This document shows, piece after piece, positions 17,334-27,900 of a stretch of DNA of 29,580 bases. This DNA is from Mesotaenium endlicherianum (taxonomy: Eukaryota > Streptophyta > Zygnematophyceae > Zygnematales > Mesotaeniaceae), in NCBI GenBank assembly GCA_009602735.1, contig WELA01009535.1:94859-124438 (forward strand), written 5' to 3'. The translations under genes and the position numbers were made by a program. Under the pieces are notes generated by a model that was given only the letters and a program-made list of their open reading frames with translations, was not told where the DNA came from and did no database searches. Positions within the stretch are counted from its first letter, which is position 1, and every line of letters starts with the position of its first letter.

Positions 17334-18078
17334 TGTAATGAATCAGTATATTAGTAGATATAATATTCATTTAAATGTAATAGTTAATTTAGTTCAGCCT
17401 GCTAAACTTTAGTGGGTAGTCAGTCTGCTGAACTTTAGTTAATAATCAGTCTGCTGGACTTTACATAATTATCAGTTTAATGACTCGGCCAAAAGCAGCA
17501 GGCTGAAGTCAACTAAAGTCAGCTTGCTGACACATTCTTTGACAGCCAGCTGACTTCCGTACTCGGTAGCAGCGAACAGCCTTGATATGCATCTAAGTAC
17601 CACCTGCTAGATGAATGGCCAGATGACATCCCCATGATGGATGGCTATTCGGGATGATGGGAGATGGCGGTGGATTTGGTTAACCGAGGTCCTACCAACG
17701 TGGTTAACTCCCGGGTAGGCGGTGCCATCGCACTGACCGTTGAACAGTAAACTCATTCCATGTACATATGCTAGGCATTGCTCTCGAGTTCGGCATTCGG
17801 AAACGAGGCCAACTCTCTTGTACAGCTTACTGAGAGAGATCTGAATCCAAGGCGAGAAGCCATTGATACGCACTGTCTTCTAACCTTGCTTATGTATGAG
17901 TTTACTGATTTGCATCATTGATGCTAGTTTACTCGCATTTGACTTACGAGTATTATTCCCTGCTAGTGTATTGTCCTTTGCCGTTTAACTAGTTAACGGA
18001 AATACCATAAAGATTACTTGCTGATATAAAGATCTTTATTAATTGTTAATCGCCTATTTGGTAAGTCGATTCATTTCA
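17334..18078 (+). repeat. 5' LTR of element A
   Basis: Begins TGTAATGAATCAG and ends GATTCATTTCA (TG...CA). 745 bp; a 24-bp internal partial duplication near 17410-17440 makes it longer than the other LTRs. The antisense strand holds an 88-codon open frame (17607-17873) that is also open in the other three LTRs. Confidence 0.92.
18025..18030 (+). promoter_or_regulatory. Candidate TATA box in the 5' LTR
   Basis: TATAAA in the context CTGATATAAAGATC, conserved in the 3' LTR and the solo LTR. If used, transcription would start only about 20-30 bases before the LTR end, leaving a very short R-U5. Confidence 0.35.
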
Positions 18079-18079
18079 G

Positions 18080-18091
18080 TGGTATCGGAGC
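18080..18091 (+). other. Primer-binding site, initiator-tRNA-Met type
   Basis: TGGTATCGGAGC, one base after the LTR end. It differs at one position from TGGTATCAGAGC, the usual site complementary to the 3' end of plant initiator tRNA-Met. Reverse transcription of the minus strand would start here. Confidence 0.85.
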
Positions 18092-18112
18092 AGTTATCAC
18101 AGTCTTCTTTGT

Positions 18113-19591
18113 ATGGTAAGGACAAGGTCTCAAACTAGCAACTCCCGAGACATGGAGAACCAGGATAACGAGAATGTCGAAAACCAGGCGGAAAGCCATG
18201 TAGCGGGAAACCGTACCTATTCGGAAGCAGTAGCGGATACTGCAGCTAGGGAGGCTGCAGATGAGGCAGCTGCTATTGCCTCAGTCGCAGCTCAGCAAGC
18301 TGAGGAGGAGATAGCCAGACTAGAAGCTGAACAAGTAGCAAAGGCCGCTGAAGATATACAAAGGAGGGAAGGACAGCCAGCTGACGAGCGCACTGTTGAA
18401 GAACTTATGGCATCAAGGGCCAATGTTCTGAACCCACCTCCTGCCGTACAACTCAATGTACCCCTAGGTCAAATACGTGACCGGCTGAATGCGGCAGGAA
18501 TTGCTGCTGCAGGAGCAAGAGGGATTGTTGAGGACACTACTCAGCGAGTAGATGCCAATGCTGCTGCTGCATTTGCTAATCTACCACCCCAAAATGTAGA
18601 CTTGGGAGCATTGTTCGTTCAGATGCAGTCGCAAATGGCGACCATGTATCAGTCCCAGCAGGAGGACAAAAGAATCATAATGTCCCTACTCCGGGACAGA
18701 GACCAACTGGGGTCTCACACCACTAGTGGTGGTGGCCGAGGGCCTAGTAAGCCCAAGCCGAAACCTCCCCAGGACTATGATCCTGAGGGAAACAGAAAAT
18801 ATTACCTGATCAAGTTTCTCGCGGATGTTGAGCAGTGGCTGGAGAACTACCCAGAACTGCAAGATTACGAGAAGGTCAGGCACACCGGTGCGCTACTGAA
18901 AGGCAGTGCCGCAGACTGGTGGCTTTACTGGAAGGAAGAGCGTAAGGCTCGGCAACTCGGTGACCCTACGTGGGTAGAGTTTGTCGAGAAGTTGCATGAG
19001 AAGTTTGATGTCATCAACCAGCAGGAGAAAGCTATCTATGCGATGATCTCCCTGACACTGAAGCAGACCACTTCAGTTGCTGAGTTTGCTCAAAAGTTCC
19101 AAGAGAACATGATGAAGCAGCCTGATTTGCCAGAACGGTATAGGATAGCATACTTCAGGTATGGCTTGAAATCCGAGGTCTCTGGTCATTTTGCTGAGAA
19201 AAAGTATGAGAAACTGGCTGACTTGATCCAGGATGCTGACGCCTGGGATCAGCAGCAGTTCAATCACAAGCGCCAGAGTAACGCTTTGGTGTCTAAGATT
19301 GTCAAAAAGCCCCACGGTTCCTACAATGCAGTTGAAGGAGACCAGGCTGAGGATAATCAGGGTGATGAATATGAGTATGAGTACAATGCTATTCAGTCTA
19401 GAGGTAGAGGTGGTCCCTCTCGAGGTGGCTATGGAAGGGGTGGTGGTAGGACTAAGCCGAGACCAGCCTCAGCAAAATCTACTTGCTACCATTGTCAGCA
19501 GAAAGGCCACTACAGAGAACAGTGTCCGGTCAAGCACCTGCCTAAGGTCGAGAGAAAAGACCAGCCTTTAAAAGACAGCAACAGTCAGTAA
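18113..19591 (+). CDS. Gag polyprotein of element A
   Basis: 492 residues; ATG 34 bases after the LTR. N-terminal third is acidic and Ala/Glu-rich with coiled-coil character ([20 protein letters not shown]). Residues about 238-360 form the retrotransposon gag (capsid) domain, with [23 protein letters not shown] and the C-terminal [11 protein letters not shown] Gly/Arg-rich basic linker ([16 protein letters not shown]) precedes one CCHC zinc knuckle at residues 458-471, [14 protein letters not shown], for RNA packaging. The last codons overlap the frameshift signal at 19567-19608, whose hairpin contains the TAA stop. Gag would assemble virus-like particles in the cytoplasm. Confidence 0.95.
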   Translation: MVRTRSQTSNSRDMENQDNENVENQAESHVAGNRTYSEAVADTAAREAADEAAAIASVAAQQAEEEIARLEAEQVAKAAEDIQRREGQPADERTVEELMASRANVLNPPPAVQLNVPLGQIRDRLNAAGIAAAGARGIVEDTTQRVDANAAAAFANLPPQNVDLGALFVQMQSQMATMYQSQQEDKRIIMSLLRDRDQLGSHTTSGGGRGPSKPKPKPPQDYDPEGNRKYYLIKFLADVEQWLENYPELQDYEKVRHTGALLKGSAADWWLYWKEERKARQLGDPTWVEFVEKLHEKFDVINQQEKAIYAMISLTLKQTTSVAEFAQKFQENMMKQPDLPERYRIAYFRYGLKSEVSGHFAEKKYEKLADLIQDADAWDQQQFNHKRQSNALVSKIVKKPHGSYNAVEGDQAEDNQGDEYEYEYNAIQSRGRGGPSRGGYGRGGGRTKPRPASAKSTCYHCQQKGHYREQCPVKHLPKVERKDQPLKDSNSQ

Positions 19592-19608
19592 TCCAGTCTA
19601 CTGACTGT
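19567..19608 (+). promoter_or_regulatory. Predicted -1 ribosomal frameshift signal (gag to pol)
   Basis: Heptamer TTTAAAA at 19567-19573 is in the gag phase T TTA AAA, a canonical -1 slippery sequence. A 7-nt spacer (19574-19580) is followed by a perfect 10-bp stem, ACAGTCAGTA (19581-19590) with TACTGACTGT (19599-19608), and an 8-nt loop. The -1 frame from the slip continues without a stop into pol. The gag TAA (19589-19591) lies inside the hairpin. Element B has the same heptamer (28849-28855) and stem (28814-28841). Confidence 0.85.
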
Positions 19609-22600
19609 GAGGATGCTAGAGATAGTGAGTCGTCACTAGCTGCCCTCGTAGCAGGTATTATGGGTCCTGCTGAACTGGATTCACTATGCATGCCTGACAA
19701 CCAGATAAAGGAGACCATCAGCAATATAGACGTCCAGAGAGTGCACACTCTGGATGCTCTTGTTCCACCTGATGTCCAACATTTCTTTGCTACGTCAGGA
19801 GAACAATGCGAAAGTCAGGAAAAGACAGTCCCCCCTATCCTACTGCATTGCATGATTGCAGGTAGGAAGGTGAGGGCATTTGTTGACGGAGGGGCGTCAC
19901 ATACTTTTATCCACAAGGACTTAGTTAAGCGGCTAAGGCTGCCTACTGTCACCCAAGGGAATAGAAAAATATTCCTTGGAGATGCCTCAAGTATCCCGGG
20001 AGGAGTTATAACCAAGCCTATTGAGGTCCAGTTAGGTTCTGGCATTGCAGTTCTAACTGAAACGCTTACATTTGAGGTACTCAACACTGGCTTTTATGAT
20101 CTCGTGCTAGGCAGGTCCTGGCTTAATAGACATCAAGCTGAAGTGTGTTGGAGCAGAGGTACAGTTAAAGTGAGAGGAGCCAGTGATGGGCAGACTGACT
20201 TGGCACCCACCAGTGCTCTTCCTCTTGTCCTGTGTGGATGGCAAATGAAGGAAAAGAAGAGGCTTCCAGAAGGATGCAAGTTGCTGAATGCAATGGAGTT
20301 CGTCAAAAGCTGGAACCAGAAGGAAGACAGAATGTTCTGTCTGCTGCTAAGAGAGGTACCTCCTCAACCTGAAGAAGTGGTTGAGAAAAAGGTACACCCT
20401 CCGGAACACCCTACTGCTGCAAACATTGTTGCTCAGTACACGGATGTGTTTAATATGCCTCCAGGACTACCCCCTAAGCGGGAAGTAGATCATAGGATTG
20501 ATTTATTACCTGGTAGCCAGCCACCCTGGCAACGCACGTATGGCTTGTCTTATTTGGAGAGTGAGGAGTTGAAAACACAGATTGCAGAGCTGGAGGAAAA
20601 TGGTTACATTTCTCCCAGTAAATCACCGTACGGCGCACCTATCCTATTTGTTAAGAAAAAGGATGGCAGTATGCGGATGTGTGTGGATTACAGAGCCCTG
20701 AACAGAATTACAGTAAAGAACAAGTATGCTTTACCCAGAATCGAGGACTTGCTTGATACCCTGTCTGGCGCTAAGGTGTTCAGTAAGATAGATCTCAAGA
20801 GTGGTTATCATCAAATCAGAATTGCTGAGGGGGATGAACACAAGACTGCTTTCCGCACACGTTATGGACACTATGAGTTCAACGTGATGCCATTTGGACT
20901 GACTAATGCTCCTGCTACCTTTATGGGTGCTATGAATGACATTTTCAGACCTTATTTGGATAAGTTTGTGCAAGTTTTCCTGGATGATATTTTAATTTTC
21001 TCTAAAGATGAAGCTCAGCACACTGAACACTTAAAGAAAGTGCTGGACACTCTGCGGAAAAATCACTTGTATGCTAAAATGAGCAAGTGTGATTTCTTTA
21101 AGGAAAGTATTGAATTCTTAGGCCACGTTGTCAGTAAAGAGGGCATCAGTGTGGATCCTAAGAAAGTCCAGACCATAAGGGACTGGCCAGTACCACAGTC
21201 TGTCTCTGAAGTTAGATCCTTCCTCGGGTTGGCTAACTACTATAGGAGATTTATTGAGAATTATTCCACAAAGGCCAGTAAACTGACTGACCTTACTAAG
21301 AAAGACATCGGGTATGTGTGGGGGGAAGAGCAGCAGGCTGCCTTCCAGACCCTTAAAGATGCCCTTTGTTCTGCCCCAGTGCTAGCCGTGTATGACCCCA
21401 GCAAACCGGTGCAGGTGGTTACTGATGCCTCTGATTTTGCCATGGGTGCTATTTTGTTGCAGCCTGCTGACAAAACCACAAAGGATGGTAAGGTACGGCA
21501 GGAGTGGCATCCTGTGTTGTATGAGTCTATGAAATTTAATCCAGCGGAGATTAATTACTCAGTGCATGATAAAGAGCTGCTAGCTATCATTCATGTACTC
21601 AAACAGTGGAGAGCATACTTACATGGTAAAGCTTTTAAGGTGATTACAGATCATCTAGCTCTGACCCACTTTCAGAAGAAGTCCAAGCTGTCGAGGAGGG
21701 AGAACCGCTGGAGCCAGATGCTGGAGCAGTTCCAAGTCCAGATCGACTACAAACCAGGGAAGTTGAATCCTGCTGATGCACTCTCTAGAAGACCTGACTT
21801 GCAAGAAAGGAACTTTAGTCAGCATGCTGTAGATAAAGTCCTGTGTGCACTCACTTCACTAAAGGTGAAAAAGTCCTTCCTTGAACAACTTAGGAAAGCC
21901 TACCTTTCTGACCCAACATTTGAGCCCAGCCCCACTACTGGTATGTGTCGTGCTACCGCACTCGGGTATAAGCTCAAGGGAGGGGTCTGGGTGACTGAAA
22001 CCACTTCAGGCAGGCTGAAGCTGGTCATTCCTAATAATTTGGAAATAAGGTCTCTCTTACTGAGTCAAGCTCATGACAGTCTCCTGGGTGGACATTTGGG
22101 GCAGGCCAAAACTGTTGGCAAACTGGCAAAACATTATCATTGGGAGGGGTTACCCCGGGAGGTCTTGAAATATGTCAAGTCCTGTGACCAGTGTCAGAGA
22201 AATAAGTCTCGGCACACACCACCCGGAGGTCTCTTGCAACCGCTACCCATCCCAGCGGGACGCTGGGAAACTATATCCATGGACTGGGTGGTCTCACTAC
22301 CAAGAACTGCCAACGGGCATGATTCAATACTGGTAGTCGTGGATAAACTGACAAAAATGGTCATTTTTATCCCCACAACTGTCAAAGTGACTGCACTCGA
22401 AACAGCGAGACAGTTTTACAACCATGTAGTATGCCAACATGGGCTCCCTTCTAATATCATCTCAGACAGAGACTCAAAATTCACCTCTAAGTTCTGGAGA
22501 GCTTTAATGGGGTTAATGGGAGTCAAACAGCTGCTCAGCACAGCAAACCACCCTCAGACTGATGGGCAGACTGAAAGAACTAACCGAGTTCTGCAGGAGG

Positions 22601-23376
22601 TGCTGAGAGCATATATTAACCAAAAACAAGATAATTGGGATGACCTGTTGCCTCAAATTCAGTTTGCGGTCAACAGTGCGGTGCACGCGTCAACGGGCAA
22701 AACTCCTTTTGAACTCAGCCTGGGTAGAGTCCCTAGGTCCCCTCTAGATGAGCTAGGGGAATCTTTAACTCACCCTGAAGGGATTGACAACCCGGTCTCC
22801 CTCCAGTTAACTCAGGAGTTTGCTGACACCTTGTCCGAAGTCCAACGAAACTTGCACACGGCCCAGCAAAACCAACAAAAATACGCTAATCAACACCGTC
22901 GTGAACTGACATTTTCCAAGGGGGATTTAGTCAAACTGCATTCTGAGCACCTGTACCTCCCTGGTGTGGTCAAGAAAAAGCTTGGCCCTGTCTGGGTCGG
23001 TCCCTATTCGGTGGTCCGTCGGGTCGGTCAGAATGCTTACGAACTGAACATGTCAGCTGAATACAAGGGGCACCCGGTCTTTAATGTCTCCTTCCTGGAA
23101 CCTTACATCAAAGGTGACACACTGTTCACAGGTCCGTTCCCTGTCCAACCGGGACCGGTCCCCGCTGTCCGGGACGGCGACCCTGAGGAATATGAGGTCG
23201 ATGAGATTTTAGACGCTCGCTCGGTCCGTCGATCGTCTAAATATGTCATGAAATACCTCATTCGATGGAAGGGTTACGATGCCTCTGGGGACACTTGGGA
23301 GTTTAAAGACCACTTGTCCAATGCCAAAGGGGCGTTGACACGGTTCCACCTTCGGGCCGCTGGAGTCCCTCCATAA
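19573..23376 (+). CDS. Pol polyprotein of element A (protease, RT, RNase H, integrase, chromodomain)
   Basis: 1,267 codons if entered by -1 frameshift at 19573; first ATG at 19660 gives 1,238 (numbering below from that ATG). Protease: [10 protein letters not shown], catalytic D76, with DGG where many families have [20 protein letters not shown] (D378) and FLDDILIFS (D442, D443). RNase [28 protein letters not shown]. Integrase: HHCC finger with H805 and CDQC near 842, catalytic D875, D936 and E972 (35 residues between the last two), then the GPY/F block ([10 protein letters not shown]). Chromodomain at about 1176-1230: [23 protein letters not shown], with all three aromatic-cage positions (Y, W, Y) present. 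Frame is open throughout and looks functional. Confidence 0.95.
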   Translation, partial: RQQQSVIQSTDCEDARDSESSLAALVAGIMGPAELDSLCMPDNQIKETISNIDVQRVHTLDALVPPDVQHFFATSGEQCESQEKTVPPILLHCMIAGRKVRAFVDGGASHTFIHKDLVKRLRLPTVTQGNRKIFLGDASSIPGGVITKPIEVQLGSGIAVLTETLTFEVLNTGFYDLVLGRSWLNRHQAEVCWSRGTVKVRGASDGQTDLAPTSALPLVLCGWQMKEKKRLPEGCKLLNAMEFVKSWNQKEDRMFCLLLREVPPQPEEVVEKKVHPPEHPTAANIVAQYTDVFNMPPGLPPKREVDHRIDLLPGSQPPWQRTYGLSYLESEELKTQIAELEENGYISPSKSPYGAPILFVKKKDGSMRMCVDYRALNRITVKNKYALPRIEDLLDTLSGAKVFSKIDLKSGYHQIRIAEGDEHKTAFRTRYGHYEFNVMPFGLTNAPATFMGAMNDIFRPYLDKFVQVFLDDILIFSKDEAQHTEHLKKVLDTLRKNHLYAKMSKCDFFKESIEFLGHVVSKEGISVDPKKVQTIRDWPVPQSVSEVRSFLGLANYYRRFIENYSTKASKLTDLTKKDIGYVWGEEQQAAFQTLKDALCSAPVLAVYDPSKPVQVVTDASDFAMGAILLQPADKTTKDGKVRQEWHPVLYESMKFNPAEINYSVHDKELLAIIHVLKQWRAYLHGKAFKVITDHLALTHFQKKSKLSRRENRWSQMLEQFQVQIDYKPGKLNPADALSRRPDLQERNFSQHAVDKVLCALTSLKVKKSFLEQLRKAYLSDPTFEPSPTTGMCRATALGYKLKGGVWVTETTSGRLKLVIPNNLEIRSLLLSQAHDSLLGGHLGQAKTVGKLAKHYHWEGLPREVLKYVKSCDQCQRNKSRHTPPGGLLQPLPIPAGRWETISMDWVVSLPRTANGHDSILVVVDKLTKMVIFIPTTVKVTALETARQFYNHVVCQHGLPSNIISDRDSKFTSKFWRALMGLMGVKQLLSTANHPQTDGQTERTNRVLQEVLRAYINQKQDNWDDLLPQIQFAVNSAVHASTGKTPFELSLGRVPRSPLDELGESLTHPEGIDNPVSLQLTQEFADTLSEVQRNLHTAQQNQQKYANQHRRELTFSKGDLVKLHSEHLYLPGVVKKKLGPVWVGPYSVVRRVGQNAYELNMSAEYKGHPVFNVSFLEPYIKGDTLFTGPFPVQPGPVPAVRDGDPEEYEVDEILDARSVRRSSKYVMKYLIRWKGYDASGDTWEFKDHLSNAKGALTRFHLRAAGVPP

Positions 23377-23424
23377 CTGTCATTTCAGTTGACACGGGAA
23401 GGTGACAGGCGGTCCTGTCTCCAT

Positions 23425-23438
23425 TTAAGTTGGAGGGG
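23425..23438 (+). other. Internal polypurine-tract-like copy between pol and the third ORF
   Basis: TTAAGTTGGAGGGG, matching 13 of 14 bases of the PPT at 24262-24275. Upstream of it, AAGGTGACAGGC (23399-23410) is also repeated at 24162-24173, just after the third ORF. Hence the third ORF lies between two similar 3' untranslated segments. Confidence 0.6.
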
Positions 23439-23449
23439 AAAATATATGA

Positions 23450-24163
23450 CAGTTAGTAAGCAAGAGTTCAAAGAACAGTTACGTGAACCCTAAGTGTCAG
23501 CATAGTGACAGAGGGGACAGCCTGGCCCACATAAAGCACCTTGAGCTGAAGCAAAAAGGGTTGTCTACTAGGGAGCAGGACGACTTAGTGGACGAGACCC
23601 CTACTCTCTCCGAGGAGGAGGATGAGGAGGATGAGGAAGAAGAACAAGGCAGAGGAGAAGCATCAGCAGCAGGTACTCAGGATACCCAGGGACAGGCAGT
23701 GGCACTTCCTAAAGAACCACGATCAGGTGTTTGGAATGTGATCCCCGTTATGGCGACAACTGGACCCCGCGCTCGCTCCCCCAGTCCACCTGCCCAAGCA
23801 GGGGAAGAAGCTGATCTGACTGTACTGGGCAGCAGACACAGACAGAAATCCCCAGAGGACAGGGGTGCCAGAAGAGGGACACGCGGGTGGGCCAGAGGTA
23901 TGCCAGCCTCCCCCTCCGCTCAGGGGCATGTACCTCTAGCCAATGTATTTCAGCATCCTACTGGTATGCCTGTCTATGTGGGGATCAACACCCAAGCGGT
24001 TGAAGAGCAGGCTACCATCCTCCGTTCTCCTCGAGGTCCAACTTTAGAGCAAACAGGGTTCTTTAGAAGGCCAGCTGACAGACCTAGAGGGCTGTCCAGA
24101 TCTNACAGGTCTAGGTCCAGATCTCCGTCTCCTGACCCTGAAGCCCCAGGAACAACCTCTTAA
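23450..24163 (+). CDS. Third ORF of element A, acidic and SR-rich protein of unknown function
   Basis: Open for 237 codons after a TGA at 23447, with no ATG in its first half; GTG at 23483 is the earliest near-start and ATG at about 23749 the first true one. So it may be reached by splicing or be translated only in part. N-terminal half: an acidic run (TLSEEEDEEDEEEEQG). Middle: Pro/Ser/Arg-rich. C-terminal: ATILRSPRGPT, QTGFFRRPAD and a short SR repeat with an N at 24104. I do not recognise a family. Protein-level agreement with the fragment at 17143-17333 (substitutions plus in-frame indels) supports real coding. It is not chromodomain or integrase sequence. Confidence 0.6.
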   Translation, partial: QLVSKSSKNSYVNPKCQHSDRGDSLAHIKHLELKQKGLSTREQDDLVDETPTLSEEEDEEDEEEEQGRGEASAAGTQDTQGQAVALPKEPRSGVWNVIPVMATTGPRARSPSPPAQAGEEADLTVLGSRHRQKSPEDRGARRGTRGWARGMPASPSAQGHVPLANVFQHPTGMPVYVGINTQAVEEQATILRSPRGPTLEQTGFFRRPADRPRGLSRSXRSRSRSPSPDPEAPGTTS

Positions 24164-24240
24164 GGTGACAGGCTGAAGAGGCAGTCAGTAAGGGAGGCTG
24201 GTCAGGTTCAGTTCCCTTATTTAAAATTTCTGCAGTTTAA

Positions 24241-24259
24241 TGTTGTCGAGGCGACAACA
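24241..24259 (+). other. Hairpin upstream of the polypurine tract
   Basis: TGTTGTCG-AGG-CGACAACA, a perfect 8-bp stem, two bases before the PPT region; conserved in element B. Confidence 0.75.
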
Positions 24260-24261
24260 AG

Positions 24262-24276
24262 TTAAGTTGGAGGGAT
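24262..24276 (+). other. Polypurine tract of element A
   Basis: TTAAGTTGGAGGGAT directly precedes the TG of the 3' LTR, where the plus-strand DNA primer is expected. The same sequence precedes the LTR of element B in minus orientation. Confidence 0.85.
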
Positions 24277-24997
24277 TGTAATGAATCAGTATATAAGTAG
24301 ATATAATATTCATTTAAATATTATAGTTAATTAAGTTCTGCCTGCTGAACTTTAGTTAATAATTAGTCTGCTGGACTTTACATATTTATCAGTTTAATGA
24401 CTCAGCCGGAAGCAGCAGGCTGAAGTTTATATAAGTCAGCTTGCTGACCCATTCTTTGACAGCGAGCTGACTTCCGTACTCGGTAGCAGCGAACTGCCTT
24501 GACATACACCTAAGTACGATATGCTAGATGAATGGCCAGATGACATCCCTATGATGGATGGCTATTCGGGATGATGGGAGATGGCGGTGGATTTGGTTAA
24601 CCGAGGTCCTACCAACGTGGTTAACTCCCGGGTAGGCGGTGCCATCGCACTGACCGTTGAACAGTAAACTCATTCCATGTACAAACGCTAGGCATTGCTC
24701 TCGAGTTCGGCATTCGGAAACGAGGCCAACTCTCTTGTACAGCTTAGCGAGAGAGATCTGAATCCAAGGCGAGAAGACATTGATACGCACTGTCTTCTAA
24801 CCTTGCTTATGTATGAGTTTACTGATTTGCATTATTGATGCTAGTTTACTCTCATTTGACTGGCGAGTATTATTCACTGCTAGTGCGTTGTCCTTTTGCC
24901 GTTAAAACAGTTAACGGAAAATACCATAAAGATTACTTGCTGATATAAAGATCTACATTAATTGTTAATTGCCTATTGGATTAGTCGATTCATTTCA
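24277..24997 (+). repeat. 3' LTR of element A
   Basis: 721 bp, TGTAATGAATCAG to GATTCATTTCA. Closer in length to the solo LTR (720) and the LTR of B (720) than to its own 5' LTR (745). The antisense 88-codon frame (24524-24790) is open here too. Confidence 0.92.
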
Positions 24998-27900
24998 CTT
25001 GCCCGTTGACGCGTGCACCGCATTGTTGACCGCAAACTGAATTTGAGGCAACAGGTCATCCCAAATATGTTGTTTTTGATTAATATATGCTCTCAGCACC
25101 TCCTGCAGAACTCGGTTAGTTCTTTCAGTCTGCCCATCAGTCTGAGGGTGGTTTGCTGTGCTGAGCAGCTGTTTGACTCCCATTAACCCCATTAAAGCTC
25201 TCCAGAACTTAGAGGTAAATTTTGAGTCTCTGTCTGAGATGATATTCGAAGGAAGCCCATGTTGGCATACTACATGGTTGTAGAAATGTCTCGCTGTTTT
25301 GAGTGCAATCACTTTGACAGTTGTGGGGATAAAAATGACCATTTTTGTCAGTTTATCCACGACTACCAGTATCGAATCATGCCCATTGGCAGTTCTTGGT
25401 AGTGTGACCACCCAGTCCATGGATATAGTTTACCGGCGTCCAGCTGGGATGGGGAATGGTTGCAAGAGACCTCCGAGTGGTGTGTGCCAAGACTTATTTC
25501 TCTGACACTGGTCACAGGACTTGACATATTTCAAGACCTCCCGGGGTAATCCCTCCCAATGATAATGTTTTGCCAGTTTGCCAACAGTTTTGGCCTGCCC
25601 CAAATGTCCACCCAGGAGACTGTCATGAGCTTGACTCAGTAAGAGAGACCTTATTTCCAAGTTATTAGGAATGACCAGCTTCAGCCTGCCTGAAGTGGTT
25701 TCAGTCACCCAGACCCCTCCCTTAAGCTTATACCCGAGTGCAGTAGCACGACACACACCAGTAGTGGGGCTGGGCTCAAATGTTGGGTCAGAAAGGTAGG
25801 CTTTCCTAAGTTGTTCAAGGAAGGACTTTTTCACCTTTAGTGAAGTGAGTGCACACAGGACTTTATCTACAGCATGCTGACTAAAGTTCCTTTCTTGCAA
25901 GTCAGGTCTTCTAGAGAGTGCATCAGCAGGATTCAACTTCCCTGGTTTGTAGTCGATCTGGACTTGGAACTGCTCCAGCATCTGGCTCCAGCGGTTCTCC
26001 CTCCTCGACAGCTTGGACTTCTTCTGAAAGTGGGTCAGAGCTAGATGATCTGTAATCACCTTAAAAGCTTTACCATGTAAGTATGCTCTCCACTGTTTGA
26101 GTACATGAATGATAGCTAGCAGCTCTTTATCATGCACTGAGTGATTAATTTCCGCTGGATTAAATTTCATAGACTCGTACGACACAGAGTGCCACTCCTG
26201 CCGTATCTTACCATCCTTTGTGGTTTTGTCAGCAGGCTGCAACAAAAAAGCACCCATGGCAAAGTCAAAGGCATCAGTGACCACCTGCACGGGTTTGCTG
26301 GGGTCATACACGGCTAGCACTGGGGCACAACAAAGGGCATCTTTAAGGCTCTGGAAGGCAGCCTGCTGCTCTTCCCCCCACACATACCCTATGTCTTTCT
26401 TAGTAAGGTCAGTCAGTTTACTGGCCTTTGTAGAATAATTCTCAATAAATCTCCTATAGTAGTTAGCCAACCCGAGGAAGGATCTAACTTCGGAGACAGA
26501 CTGTGGTACTGGCCAGTCCCTTATGGTCTGGACTTTCTTGGGATCCACACTGATGCCCTCTTTACTGAGAGCGTGGCCTAAAAATTCAATACTTTCCTTA
26601 AAGAGATCACACTTGCTCATTTTAGCATATAACTGATTTCTTCTCAGAGTGTCCATGACTGTCTTTAAGTGTTCAGCGTGTTGAGCTTCATCTTTAGAGA
26701 AACTTAAGATATCATCCAGGAAAACTTGCACAAACTTAGTCAAATAAGGTCTGAAAATGTCATTCATAGCACCCATGAAGGTCACAGGAGCATTAGTCAG
26801 TCCAAATGGCATTAAAATGAATCGGCTTACCAAATAGGCGATTAACAATTAATAAATATCTTTATATCAGCAGATAATCTCTATAGTATTTTCCGTTAAC
26901 TGGTTAAACGGCAAAGGTCAACACACTAGCAGTGAACAATACTCGTAAGTCAAATGCGAGTAGACTAGCATCAATAATGCAATCAGTAAACTCAGGCATA
27001 AGCAAGGTTAGAAGACAGTGCGTATCAATGGCTTCTCGCCTTGGATTCAAATCTCTCTCAGTAAGCTGTACAAGAGAGTTGGCCTCGTTTCCGAATGCCG
27101 AACTCGAGGGCAATGCCTAGCATATGTACATGGAATGAGTTTACTGTTCAACGGTCAGTGCGATGGCACCGCCTACCCGGGAGTTAACCACGTTGGTAGG
27201 ACCTCGGTTAACCAAATCCACCGCCATCTCCCATCATCCCGAATAGCCATCCATCATAGGGATGTCATCTGGCCATTCATCTAGCATACCACACTTAGAT
27301 GCATATCGAGGCAGTTCGCTGCTACCGAGTACGGAAGTCAGCTGGCTGTCAAAGAATGTGTCAGCAAGCTGACTTAAGGTGACCTCAGCCTGCTACTTCC
27401 GGCCAAGTCATTAAACTGATATTAAGTATAAAGTCCAGCAGACTGATTGTTAACTAGAGTTCAGCAGGCTGAACTTATTTGACTATATTATTTAAATGAA
27501 TTTTCTATCGACCAGTATACTAATTCATTACAGGCATCACGTTGAACTCATATTGTCCATAACGTGTGCGGAAGGCAGTCTTGTGTTCATCCCCCTCAGC
27601 AATTTCGATTTGATGATAACCACTCTTGAGATCTATCTTACTGAACACCTCAGCACCAGACAGGGTATCGAGCAAGTCCTCGATCCTGGGTAAAGCATAC
27701 TTGTTCTTTACTATAATTCTGTTGAGGGCTCTGTAATCCACATACATCCGCATACTGCCATCCTTTTTCTTAACAAATAGGATGGGTGCGCCGTAAGGTG
27801 ATTTACTGGGAGAAATATAACCATTTTCCTCAAGCTCTGCAATCTGTGTTTTCAACTCCTCGCTCTCCACATAAGACAAGCCATAAGTGCGTTGCCAGGG

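Larger units (their letters stand above)
17334..24997 (+). mobile_element. Element A: near-complete Ty3/gypsy chromodomain LTR retrotransposon
   Basis: 7,664 bp with LTRs at both ends (745 and 721 bp), primer-binding site, gag, pol in the -1 frame, a third ORF, hairpin and polypurine tract. Domain order protease-RT-RNase H-integrase-chromodomain is that of chromodomain Ty3/gypsy elements. All three frames are open. It differs from a fresh insertion in two ways: the LTRs differ at roughly 40-50 positions by eye plus a 24-bp indel, and the flanking 5-mers (CATAC left, CTTGC right) do not match. Confidence 0.92.
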
